This document shows positions 6,184-12,274 of a stretch of DNA of 12,274 bases, piece by piece. How positions within the stretch are numbered: the stretch's first letter is position 1; each line of letters starts with the position of its first letter. Both the position numbers and the translations under genes were made by a program. The notes under the pieces were generated by a model. That model was not told the DNA's origin and ran no database searches. It worked only from the letters and a program-made list of their open reading frames with translations. Source of the stretch: Pseudomonadota bacterium (GTDB lineage: Bacteria; Pseudomonadota; Gammaproteobacteria; Pseudomonadales; Azotimanducaceae); the NCBI GenBank assembly GCA_027622495.1, contig JAQBYL010000078.1, positions 1-12,274 of the forward strand, written 5' to 3'.

Positions 6184-7245
6184 TCAACGTGGATTGCGCT
6201 TTGCCGTGTACCAGGTCACCGGCTGGGCATGATTGTGGACCTGCTCGGCGACATCCAGCACCAGCGCAAACAGCGACATTCTGACGATCACACCGTTGTC
6301 GGTCTGGCGAAATATGGCCAGATTGGGATTGTGGATCAGGTCGTCGTCCAACTCCTGGGCTTTGGCTCGTGAATCCCGGGGCAACGGGTGCATGATGACG
6401 GTGTTCGGCTCACAGTGCTTTGTGTAGATCGCCTGATTCACCCGGAACAGCCCGCGATATCGATCGGCCTCCTCTTGTGTCGGAAAGCGCTCTTCCTGTG
6501 TGCGGGTAACGTAGAGGATGTCGACCTGATTAATGCCTTCCTCAAGTTCGTGGTAAACCGACACCTCGTGACCGCGCTGCCTCAATTCCTCGACAATCCC
6601 GGCGGGTAAGGCAAGTTCCGGCGGTGACACCCGTTTGTAGTGCACACTGTTGTAAACGGCTAAGAGTTTGCACAGAGAGTGAACGGCGCGACCGTAGCGC
6701 AGATCGCCCACCAGAGCGATGCGCAAACCGTCGATCTGACGGCCGCGGGTTTCGAGTTCCTTGCTGATCGTATAAAGATCGAGCAATGCCTGACTCGGGT
6801 GTTCATTGGTCCCGTCACCGGCATTGATGACAGGCACACGGGAGGCTTCTGCGAACTCGGCGACTGAACCCGCCTCGGGGTGGCGCATGACGATCACATC
6901 GCTGTAACCCGACAGCACGCGCGCAGTGTCGTGCAGCGATTCACCTTTTGCGAGCGATGAAGCAGAAACTTCAGTGGTTTCTCGAACTTCTCCACCTAAC
7001 AGGTTGAAAGCACTGCCAAAAGAAATTCGGGTTCGCGTGGACGGTTCGAAGAACATATTCGAAAGAATGGCGCCCTGCAGCACGCGGGTGATGCGTTTGC
7101 GCTGAGCATACGGTCGAAGATCGTCCGCCACCTCGAAAACACGTTCGATTGATGGTCTATCAAATTGATTTACTGAAAGAATGTCTGCGCCGGTAAAATC
7201 CAAAGTGCCCCTCAACGATTCGGACCAGCAAATCTGGTGCGACAT
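6184..7245 (-). CDS. pyrB: Aspartate carbamoyltransferase catalytic subunit
   Basis: 353-residue enzyme that condenses carbamoyl phosphate with aspartate to N-carbamoyl-aspartate, the committed step of de novo pyrimidine synthesis; cytosolic, catalytic trimer. Active-site residues line up with E. coli PyrB: carbamoyl-phosphate loop STRTR (69-73), S97 and K100 (SLAKGE, matching S80 and K84), R121-H122-P123, EHPSQ (148-152), DLRYGR (181-186), R248-T-Q250 (YVTRTQ) and the HPLPR motif (286-290). It is about 40 residues longer than E. coli PyrB, with extra length at both ends. No pyrI, pyrC or pyrC-like gene is adjacent. The ATG at 7245 has only a weak ribosome site. It is downstream of the UrcA gene but separated from it by an intrinsic terminator, so it probably has its own promoter. 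Confidence 0.96.
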   Translation of the reverse strand: MSHQICWSESLRGTLDFTGADILSVNQFDRPSIERVFEVADDLRPYAQRKRITRVLQGAILSNMFFEPSTRTRISFGSAFNLLGGEVRETTEVSASSLAKGESLHDTARVLSGYSDVIVMRHPEAGSVAEFAEASRVPVINAGDGTNEHPSQALLDLYTISKELETRGRQIDGLRIALVGDLRYGRAVHSLCKLLAVYNSVHYKRVSPPELALPAGIVEELRQRGHEVSVYHELEEGINQVDILYVTRTQEERFPTQEEADRYRGLFRVNQAIYTKHCEPNTVIMHPLPRDSRAKAQELDDDLIHNPNLAIFRQTDNGVIVRMSLFALVLDVAEQVHNHAQPVTWYTAKRNPR

Positions 7246-7316
7246 AGTAACCGCGCAAAATGGCGCGCGTCACCCTGCGCCGCATTTAAGAGGTTGGATT
7301 CCTCGGATCTTGAAAG

Positions 7317-7362
7317 AGAAAAAAGGGACCTGTTGTGTAAGGGGAAGGATTACAACAGGTCC
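7317..7362 (-). terminator. Intrinsic terminator of the UrcA gene
   Basis: Read on the minus strand, an 11 bp perfect stem (7362-7352 pairing with 7336-7326, core GGACCTGTTGT) is followed immediately by CCCTTTTTTCT. It begins 10 nt after the UrcA stop codon at 7373. It separates that gene from pyrB, whose start is about 70 bp further on. A textbook layout on one strand only: on the plus strand the stem is not followed by a T run. Confidence 0.9.
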
Positions 7363-7372
7363 TGAGCAGACT

Positions 7373-7708
7373 TTAGCCTTGTTCGTTCGCTGGCTGGGAT
7401 TTGCCGGCCAGACGAGCATCAGCTTTACCATGAACCAGCGCGGTCAGCGCCGGTTGATCGATGGAAGCGGTAATGTCGGCAACCACCGCATCGATACAGT
7501 CATAGGTGTTGGACAAGGATCGGGTTCTGGAGTAATCGGGGCAGTGGGCGCGTGCGGTGCGCACAATCTTCTTGTGGAACTGCTCAACGCTTTCAGTCGT
7601 TTTAAAGTCGGCTTTGCTGTAGGCGATGCTGTAGCGTTCACCGGCCATTGAAAAGGCTGACAGACAAAGGCTCAATACGAACAGCACTGCGGTATGGGTG
7701 GTTTTCAT
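7373..7708 (-). CDS. UrcA family small exported protein
   Basis: 111-residue protein with a clear signal peptide: MKTTH, a hydrophobic core at about residues 7-20, and a likely cut after A22 (SMA before GERY). The mature part has the UrcA layout: a short strand (YSIAYSKADF), a helix with HKKIVRTARAHC, and a second cysteine in YDCIDAVVADI, then PALTALV. The two cysteines (C56, C71) probably form a disulfide in the periplasm. UrcA proteins have no established function that I know of. The ATG at 7708 has AGGAGAG close upstream. The gene is transcribed alone and ends at a strong terminator before pyrB. Confidence 0.85.
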   Translation of the reverse strand: MKTTHTAVLFVLSLCLSAFSMAGERYSIAYSKADFKTTESVEQFHKKIVRTARAHCPDYSRTRSLSNTYDCIDAVVADITASIDQPALTALVHGKADARLAGKSQPANEQG

Positions 7709-7827
7709 TGCTCTCTCCTGGAGGGTGGTGGGTATGTATCAGTTAAGATGCACGAGCGGCAGAAAGGGTCGCAGAGCGTTTGGCGCAAATGTTCGGCAGA
7801 GATCGGAGGCACCCTGGGGAAGAAGGC

Positions 7828-7850
7828 TCTGCTGCGCGCCTGGCAGCAGA
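7828..7850. repeat. 8 bp perfect hairpin
   Basis: TCTGCTGC (7828-7835) pairs perfectly with GCAGCAGA (7843-7850) across a 7 nt loop. No T run follows on either strand, so it is not an intrinsic terminator. It could be a leader structure in RNA or part of a protein-binding site. Confidence 0.55.
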
Positions 7851-7872
7851 AACGACAGTCCCTCTTGAGATG

Positions 7873-7899
7873 GGTAGCGCCCACAGTGTGGGTGCGACC
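7873..7899. repeat. 27 bp imperfect palindrome, operator-like
   Basis: GGTAGCGCCCACA and TGTGGGTGCGACC flank a single central G; 11 of 13 pairs match. The one-base centre makes it unlikely to be an RNA hairpin as such and more like a binding site for a dimeric regulator. It lies about 50 bp upstream of the TATGAT box before gspE and about 165 bp upstream of the UrcA ATG. Confidence 0.45.
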
Positions 7900-7926
7900 T
7901 GGCGCTCATCTGGCAGGGGTTGTGCG

Positions 7927-7955
7927 TTATCGTTGTAGCCCTTCACTGCTATGAT
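7927..7955 (+). promoter_or_regulatory. Candidate promoter of the gsp operon
   Basis: TATGAT (7950-7955, five of six consensus bases) with a poor -35, TTATCG (7927-7932), at 17 bp. Transcription would start near 7962, leaving a leader of about 17 nt, which is short. Confidence 0.3.
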
Positions 7956-7978
7956 GCATCAGGATCACAAGCCGATGG

Positions 7979-9502
7979 ATGATGGCCAAATTGAGTGACG
8001 TCGCTGTGCATGAACCCACTGACGCCGAAACCCGGCTTTCGGCACCGCTGCCGTTCGCCTATGCCAAACGGTTTGGCGTTCTGATCACCTCCATTGACCT
8101 CGGTCCGCAACACACGGATGTTGCCTGTCGCAAACAACCCGATCTGATCGTGCTTGCCGAAATCAAGCGGATCTGCGGCCGCAAACTCAAGATCCGAATG
8201 GTCGGTGACCGCGAATTTGAAGCGCTTCTGACCGCTACCTATGCGCGGGATTCATCGCAAGCCAAGCAGATGGTCGAAGACCTGGGCGATGAGATGGATC
8301 TGGTCAGCCTCGCCGACTCGGTGCCGGAAACCGAAGACCTGCTGGAGCAGGAAGACGACGCCCCCATCATCCGGCTCATCAACGCGCTGCTTGCTGAAGC
8401 GATCCGCGAAGGTGCATCGGATATTCACATCGAAACTTTTGAACGCGAGCTGGTGGTGCGCTTCCGGGTGGACGGTGTAATGCGCGAAGTGGTGCAGCCG
8501 AAACGTCAACTTGCACCGCTTTTAGTCTCGCGGATCAAGGTCATGGCGAAGCTTGATATCGCCGAAAAACGCATTCCTCAGGATGGCCGCATATCGCTGC
8601 GCGTGGGGGGCCGCGAAGTAGACGTGCGCGTATCCACCATGCCTGCGAGCAATGGCGAGCGCGTGGTTCTGCGGCTGCTCGACAAACAGGCAGGGCGCTT
8701 GAAGCTGCTGGGCCTCGGCATGAACGAATCTGACCTCGCCAGGCTGCAGGAGGTCGTGCATCGTCCTCATGGCATCTTTCTGGTCACAGGCCCTACAGGA
8801 TCAGGAAAGACAACCACGCTGTATGCGTCGATGTCGGAACTGAGTACCCAGACAATCAACATTCTCACCGTGGAAGATCCCATCGAATATAACCTTCCCG
8901 GGATCGGCCAGACCCAGGTCAACACCAAAGCCGACATGACTTTTGCGCGGGGCTTAAGGGCGATCCTGCGACAGGACCCGGATGTGGTGATGGTGGGGGA
9001 AATACGCGACCTTGAAACCGCCCAGATTGCGGTTCAGGCCAGTCTGACCGGTCACCTGGTGATGTCTACGCTGCACACCAACTCAGCGGTTGGCGCCGTC
9101 ACCCGTCTGATGGACATGGGGGTCGAGCCGTTCCTCGTCTCCTCGAGTCTTATGGGGGTACTGGCGCAGCGGTTGATCCGGGTGCTGTGCGTTGACTGCA
9201 AGACCGAAAAGCAGGCGACTCCGCAGGAAATGCGTTTTCTCAAAGTTAACGCCGCTACCGTTTTCGACGCAGCCGGGTGCGAAGCCTGTGGTCACACCGG
9301 TTTTCGTGGCCGAACCGGTATTTATGAACTGATTCTCATCGACGACGCCCTGCGCGATCTGATCCACGATCGCGCCTCCGAACAGGTCCTGGCGGCCCAC
9401 GCCCGCAACGTCTCACCGGGAATCAGCGACGATGCGCGGAGCAAAGTTCTGAATGGCGTGACCAGTGTGGCGGAAGTTCTGCGGGTCACGCTGGAAAACT
9501 GA
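7979..9502 (+). CDS. gspE: Type II secretion system ATPase GspE
   Basis: 507-residue cytoplasmic hexameric ATPase that powers pseudopilus assembly in the type II secretion system. Domain order: N-terminal GspL-binding region (about 1-115), a linker rich in acidic residues (about 100-127), and the RecA-like ATPase core (about 130-400). Motifs: Walker A GPTGSGKTT (271-279), Asp box VEDPIEY (298-304), Walker B ILRQDPDVVMVGE (329-341), His box TGHLVMSTLHT (357-367). A zinc motif typical of GspE follows: C404-x2-C407 and C434-x2-C437. Together with the neighbouring gspF and pseudopilins this separates it from type IV pilus PilB. ATG 7979 and ATG 7982 are both possible; the ribosome site (AGGA at 7961) is rather far. 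First gene of the operon as visible here. Confidence 0.96.
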   Translation: MMAKLSDVAVHEPTDAETRLSAPLPFAYAKRFGVLITSIDLGPQHTDVACRKQPDLIVLAEIKRICGRKLKIRMVGDREFEALLTATYARDSSQAKQMVEDLGDEMDLVSLADSVPETEDLLEQEDDAPIIRLINALLAEAIREGASDIHIETFERELVVRFRVDGVMREVVQPKRQLAPLLVSRIKVMAKLDIAEKRIPQDGRISLRVGGREVDVRVSTMPASNGERVVLRLLDKQAGRLKLLGLGMNESDLARLQEVVHRPHGIFLVTGPTGSGKTTTLYASMSELSTQTINILTVEDPIEYNLPGIGQTQVNTKADMTFARGLRAILRQDPDVVMVGEIRDLETAQIAVQASLTGHLVMSTLHTNSAVGAVTRLMDMGVEPFLVSSSLMGVLAQRLIRVLCVDCKTEKQATPQEMRFLKVNAATVFDAAGCEACGHTGFRGRTGIYELILIDDALRDLIHDRASEQVLAAHARNVSPGISDDARSKVLNGVTSVAEVLRVTLEN

Positions 9503-9510
9503 CATCGGAT

Positions 9511-10731
9511 ATGGCCGCCTTCGAATACACTGCGCTGAACAAACAGGGTCGCCAGAAGAGGGGTGTTCTGGAGGCCGACAGTCCGCGCCAGATACGTCAG
9601 TTGCTGCGCGATCAGGGTCTGGTGCCACTCAATGTCGATGCAGCAGCAAGGTCCAAGCGCCGCGGTCAGAGCCGGTCTGCGCGCAGTGCTCTTTTTGGCC
9701 GCCTGAGCGGTCTGGACCGGACTCTCATCACCAGGCAGCTTGCAACGCTCGTGGGCGCGGGCTTACCGATCGAGGAGGCACTCGGTGCAGTGGCTCAACA
9801 TTCCGAGAAACAACACGTCAATGCGCTGGTCATGGGGATCCGTTCTCGTGTTCTGGAAGGCCACTCCCTGGCATCGAGCCTCGGCGATTTCCCTGGCAGT
9901 TTTTCCCACATGTATCGCTCTACAGTGGCGGCCGGTGAACAGTCGGGCCACCTTGGGCAGGTGCTGGAAAATCTGGCCGAATACACCGAACGGCAGTTCG
10001 AAGCCCGGCGCAACGTCGAAATGGCGCTGCTGTATCCGGTCATGCTGTTCGTGCTGGCAATCCTCATCATTGGCACACTGATGGTGTATGTGGTGCCGGA
10101 CATGGTGGGTGTGCTGGAAAACATGGGCCAGGAACTGCCCCTGATGACCCAATTGCTGATTGGCGTGTCCGAAGGTCTCATCAGCTGGTGGTGGGCAGTT
10201 CTGATTGTATTGGTAGCAGGTATCGCCGGTGTGTGGTGGCTGCTTGAGCAACCGTCGATCAGGTCGGCGTGGGATCATCGCAAGTTGAGCCTGCCGTTGG
10301 TCCGACGCATATCGCGCAGCAGCAATGCGGCCCGCTACACCAGTACCCTGAGCATTCTGACACGCAGCGGCGTTTCACTGGTTGAAGCGATGAACATCGC
10401 CGCCGAAGTTGTGTCGAATCAGTGGTTAAAACGCAGGCTCATTGGTGCCACCCAACGGGTCAGCGAAGGGTCGAGCCTGCGTGCCGCTCTGGAAGGAGCC
10501 GGCCACTTCCCACCCATGGTTCTGCATATGGTGGCAAGCGGCGAATCAACCGGTGAGCTCGACGACCATCTCGTACGGGTGGCTAGGTATAAGCAGGCCG
10601 AAGTGGAACGAATCGTCACTACTCTGGTGAAGCTCTTCGAACCGCTGATGCTGTTGCTCATGGGTGGGATGGTGATGTTCATTGTCATGGCAGTTCTGCT
10701 ACCCATCCTCAATATGAACCAGTTAGTGTAG
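9511..10731 (+). CDS. gspF: Type II secretion system inner-membrane platform protein GspF
   Basis: 406-residue polytopic inner-membrane protein that forms the core of the type II secretion assembly platform with GspE, GspL and GspM. It has two T2SSF repeat domains (about residues 71-194 and 273-396) and three hydrophobic segments, about 172-194, 225-245 and 377-400. The N-terminus (AAFEYTALNKQGRQKRGVLEA) and the C-terminal 'LLPILNMNQLV' are typical of GspF. Normal length. It starts 8 nt after the gspE stop with only a short GGA as ribosome site, so translation probably depends on coupling to gspE. Confidence 0.96.
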   Translation: MAAFEYTALNKQGRQKRGVLEADSPRQIRQLLRDQGLVPLNVDAAARSKRRGQSRSARSALFGRLSGLDRTLITRQLATLVGAGLPIEEALGAVAQHSEKQHVNALVMGIRSRVLEGHSLASSLGDFPGSFSHMYRSTVAAGEQSGHLGQVLENLAEYTERQFEARRNVEMALLYPVMLFVLAILIIGTLMVYVVPDMVGVLENMGQELPLMTQLLIGVSEGLISWWWAVLIVLVAGIAGVWWLLEQPSIRSAWDHRKLSLPLVRRISRSSNAARYTSTLSILTRSGVSLVEAMNIAAEVVSNQWLKRRLIGATQRVSEGSSLRAALEGAGHFPPMVLHMVASGESTGELDDHLVRVARYKQAEVERIVTTLVKLFEPLMLLLMGGMVMFIVMAVLLPILNMNQLV

Positions 10732-10735
10732 GTAA

Positions 10736-11158
10736 ATGCGTATAAAATCCATATCCGGCTTCTCGCTGATCGAAATTCTGGTGGTCGTGGTGATCATCGG
10801 CATCCTCGGCGCAATCATTGTTCCTAACCTGCTGGCGAGACCCGACCAGGCCCGGCTGACGGCAGCCCAGGGTGACCTGCGGGCACTGGGGAATTCACTC
10901 GACATGTATCGTCTCGACAACTTCCGGTATCCGACCACGGATCAAGGGCTTGAGGCGCTGGTTGAAAAACCCAACGGCTTCCCTGAGCCCGCCAACTACA
11001 ACCCGGACGGTTACGTTAAAAAACTGAAAGATGATCCGTGGGGATCACCGTACATCTACGAAAACAACGACACCCAGTTTTCATTGTTCTCACTCGGTGC
11101 AGATGCAACCGAAGGTGGCGAAGGGGTTAATGCCGATATCCGCTACGAAGACCTGTAG
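10736..11158 (+). CDS. gspG: Type II secretion major pseudopilin GspG
   Basis: 140-residue prepilin, the main building block of the pseudopilus. The basic leader MRIKSISG is followed by the prepilin peptidase (GspO/PilD) site G8 before FSLIE, with the conserved Glu at mature position 5 and a hydrophobic helix of about 20 residues. The C-terminal domain has the GspG pattern PTTDQGLEALVEKP, DPWGSPY and the calcium-loop region SLGADATEGGEGVNADI. In the versions I remember this loop reads GADG...GGEGEDADI, so the Asn before ADI replaces an Asp. The gene starts 4 nt after the gspF stop. The mature length of 132 fits. Confidence 0.96.
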   Translation: MRIKSISGFSLIEILVVVVIIGILGAIIVPNLLARPDQARLTAAQGDLRALGNSLDMYRLDNFRYPTTDQGLEALVEKPNGFPEPANYNPDGYVKKLKDDPWGSPYIYENNDTQFSLFSLGADATEGGEGVNADIRYEDL

Positions 11159-11663
11159 GTCGATCCGGCACAACGCCGGGTTCTCGCTGATTGAGCTGCT
11201 GGTGGTGGTCAGTATCGCGGGCGTGCTCCTTGGCGTGATCATTCTCGGTTTTACCGGTGCTGACCGCGAACAGGATCTGCGCGGAATAGTAGAGCGCATG
11301 ACCGTGCGCATCGAGATGGCCCGCCAGTATTCCCTGCAGCGTAATCGGGAGTGGGGCATCTACATTGATCAGCAGGGCTACCGCTTCGCAGAATTCAATC
11401 CAGACACCGGCGAATGGGTCGATCAGACCTACAAGCCCTTTCTGGCGAACGAAAACCTCGACCAGATATTTCTGAACGTCAACACCGAAGGCTTCGATCC
11501 GGCATTGCTCGGTGCAAGTGAAAAAAGTCTGCCACAGATTATTCTGTTTTCGAGCGGCGAGGTGACTCCATTCAGCTGGACCATTGAACCGGACTGGGAT
11601 TCTGCCGCCTGGATCATCCGGTCAGATGGCCTGTCTGCAGCGACGGCGGAGCGTAAGGGATGA
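11130..11663 (+). CDS. gspH: Type II secretion minor pseudopilin GspH
   Basis: 177-residue minor pseudopilin that joins the tip complex of the pseudopilus. A 17-residue leader (MPISATKTCRSIRHNAG) precedes the cleavage site before FSLIELLVVVSIAGVLLG, with Glu at mature position 5. The mature domain (about 160 residues) has the pattern of GspH proteins, including MARQYSLQRNREWGIYI and LFSSGEVTPF. The start was taken as ATG 11130, the only ATG in frame near the cleavage site; further upstream in-frame starts would add a long gspG-overlapping tail. This start lies 29 nt inside gspG, with AGGGG just before it. The stop overlaps the gspI start. Confidence 0.88.
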   Translation: MPISATKTCRSIRHNAGFSLIELLVVVSIAGVLLGVIILGFTGADREQDLRGIVERMTVRIEMARQYSLQRNREWGIYIDQQGYRFAEFNPDTGEWVDQTYKPFLANENLDQIFLNVNTEGFDPALLGASEKSLPQIILFSSGEVTPFSWTIEPDWDSAAWIIRSDGLSAATAERKG

Positions 11664-12040
11664 AGAGCCGCGGCTTCACGCTGATCGAGGTGCTGGTCGC
11701 GGTGGTGATCATTGCAACTGCCGGGTTTACTGTGTCGTCTGCGGTCGGCAATGTCGTATCGCAGACTTACTCGCTGGAACGGCGCACCGTCGCCCACTGG
11801 GTGGCTTCGAATCAGCTCAACAGAATTCACATGTCGCGGGTCAACCAGACCGATCCGATCCCAACCAGCCGGAATACCGAACGGGTGCTCATGGGCGGGC
11901 GTGAGTGGAAAGTCGAAACCGAGTTTGCCAACACCACCCACCCGTGGCTGCGACGCGTGGAGATCGACGTTTTTGAAGTCAGCGACAAAGGTGATATTGG
12001 ACCCATCGATCATCTGATCGGTTTTGTGGGCCGGTACTGA
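11660..12040 (+). CDS. gspI: Type II secretion minor pseudopilin GspI
   Basis: 126-residue minor pseudopilin. Short basic leader MKSRG, cleavage before FTLIEVLVAVVIIATAGF with Glu at mature position 5. The rest is the short GspI domain, including SLERRTVAHWVASNQLN and, later, RVEIDVFEV. GspI seeds the tip complex with GspJ and GspK in studied systems. The ATG overlaps the gspH TGA (ATGA) and has GGAG about 8 nt upstream. Confidence 0.94.
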   Translation: MKSRGFTLIEVLVAVVIIATAGFTVSSAVGNVVSQTYSLERRTVAHWVASNQLNRIHMSRVNQTDPIPTSRNTERVLMGGREWKVETEFANTTHPWLRRVEIDVFEVSDKGDIGPIDHLIGFVGRY

Positions 12041-12041
12041 T

Positions 12042-12274
12042 ATGAAAAGAGCGCGCGGATTTACGCTTCTTGAGATGCTCGTGGTACTGGGGGTATTTGC
12101 GGTCGTGGGTGTGATCTCGGCCCAACTGGTTCAGAGCACCCTGAGCAATCACGAGACCATGAATGAGCGTGGCGCCAGACTGGCAGAAATTCAGCGTGCG
12201 ATGATGGTGATGAGCCGCGACATACTGCAACTCAGCGACCGCGGTGTCAGAGACATCCTTGGCGATCCCGTTGG
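12042..12274 (+). CDS. gspJ: Type II secretion minor pseudopilin GspJ, 3' end cut off by the window
   Basis: ATG at 12042, one nt after the gspI stop, opens a frame that runs to the window edge without a stop (77 complete codons). Leader MKRARG, cleavage before FTLLEMLVVLGVFAVVGV, Glu at mature position 5. The next residues (LSNHETMNERGARLAEIQRA, then MMVMSRDILQLSDR) match the N-terminal half of GspJ. The other partner of the GspH-I-J-K tip complex. gspK would be expected next, beyond the window. Confidence 0.9.
   Translation, partial: MKRARGFTLLEMLVVLGVFAVVGVISAQLVQSTLSNHETMNERGARLAEIQRAMMVMSRDILQLSDRGVRDILGDPV

Larger units (their letters stand above)
7709..7978. other. Divergent intergenic region between the UrcA gene and gspE
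   Basis: 270 bp that must hold the promoters of both neighbours. I see no convincing gene: the short open frames on either strand lack a family resemblance and a supported start. It contains an 8 bp hairpin (7828-7850), a 27 bp imperfect palindrome (7873-7899) and a -10-like TATGAT (7950-7955) ahead of gspE. Confidence 0.6.

Noticed and set aside
7694..7954. An 86-residue plus-strand open frame before gspE
   Set aside because: No recognisable domain, it overlaps the UrcA start on the other strand, and it covers the palindrome and hairpin expected of a regulatory region.

Overview
The window reads as chromosomal housekeeping DNA of a gammaproteobacterium. The ETF-ubiquinone oxidoreductase, the EtfB/EtfA pair, the DUF1285 protein and the type II secretion genes all resemble, from memory, proteins of Pseudomonas, Marinobacter or Oceanospirillales-like bacteria. 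No species can be named from the sequence alone. I see no transposase, integrase, tRNA, rRNA, CRISPR array or phage gene, and the genes are densely packed.

Layout. (1) 1-1936: a truncated minus-strand gene for a permuted papain-fold (YiiX/YebB-like) cysteine hydrolase is divergent from moaA (GTP 3',8-cyclase). A DUF1285 gene overlaps the moaA stop codon. (2) 1941-3596, minus strand: ETF-ubiquinone oxidoreductase, convergent with DUF1285 at a 4 bp gap. (3) 3597-3939: a divergent intergenic region with a good promoter for the oxidoreductase, a GC-rich block of mutually exclusive hairpins with a T run, and the etfB leader. (4) 3940-6113: etfB-etfA, joined by an ATGA overlap, then a small basic protein with an AP2-like segment. 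(5) 6184-7708, minus strand: a UrcA-family exported protein, its intrinsic terminator, then pyrB (aspartate carbamoyltransferase). (6) 7709-7978: a regulatory region with a hairpin and a 27 bp imperfect palindrome. (7) 7979 to the window end: a tightly packed type II secretion operon, gspE-F-G-H-I-J, with gspJ cut off by the window edge.

How the genes work together. EtfA/EtfB accept electrons from acyl-CoA and related dehydrogenases. ETF-QO passes them to ubiquinone, so regions 2-4 hold the whole dehydrogenase-to-quinone branch, arranged divergently from one regulatory region. The gsp genes encode the assembly ATPase (E), the inner-membrane platform protein (F), the major pseudopilin (G) and the minor pseudopilins (H, I, J). 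The outer-membrane secretin (D) and the C, K, L and M components are not in the window. MoaA makes the first molybdopterin intermediate, and PyrB commits carbamoyl phosphate to pyrimidine synthesis.

I did not find a clearly new multi-gene system. The items most worth a second look are the AP2-like protein behind etfA, the moaA/hydrolase divergent pair with colliding start regions, and the structured intergenic regions at 3788-3829 and 7828-7899.
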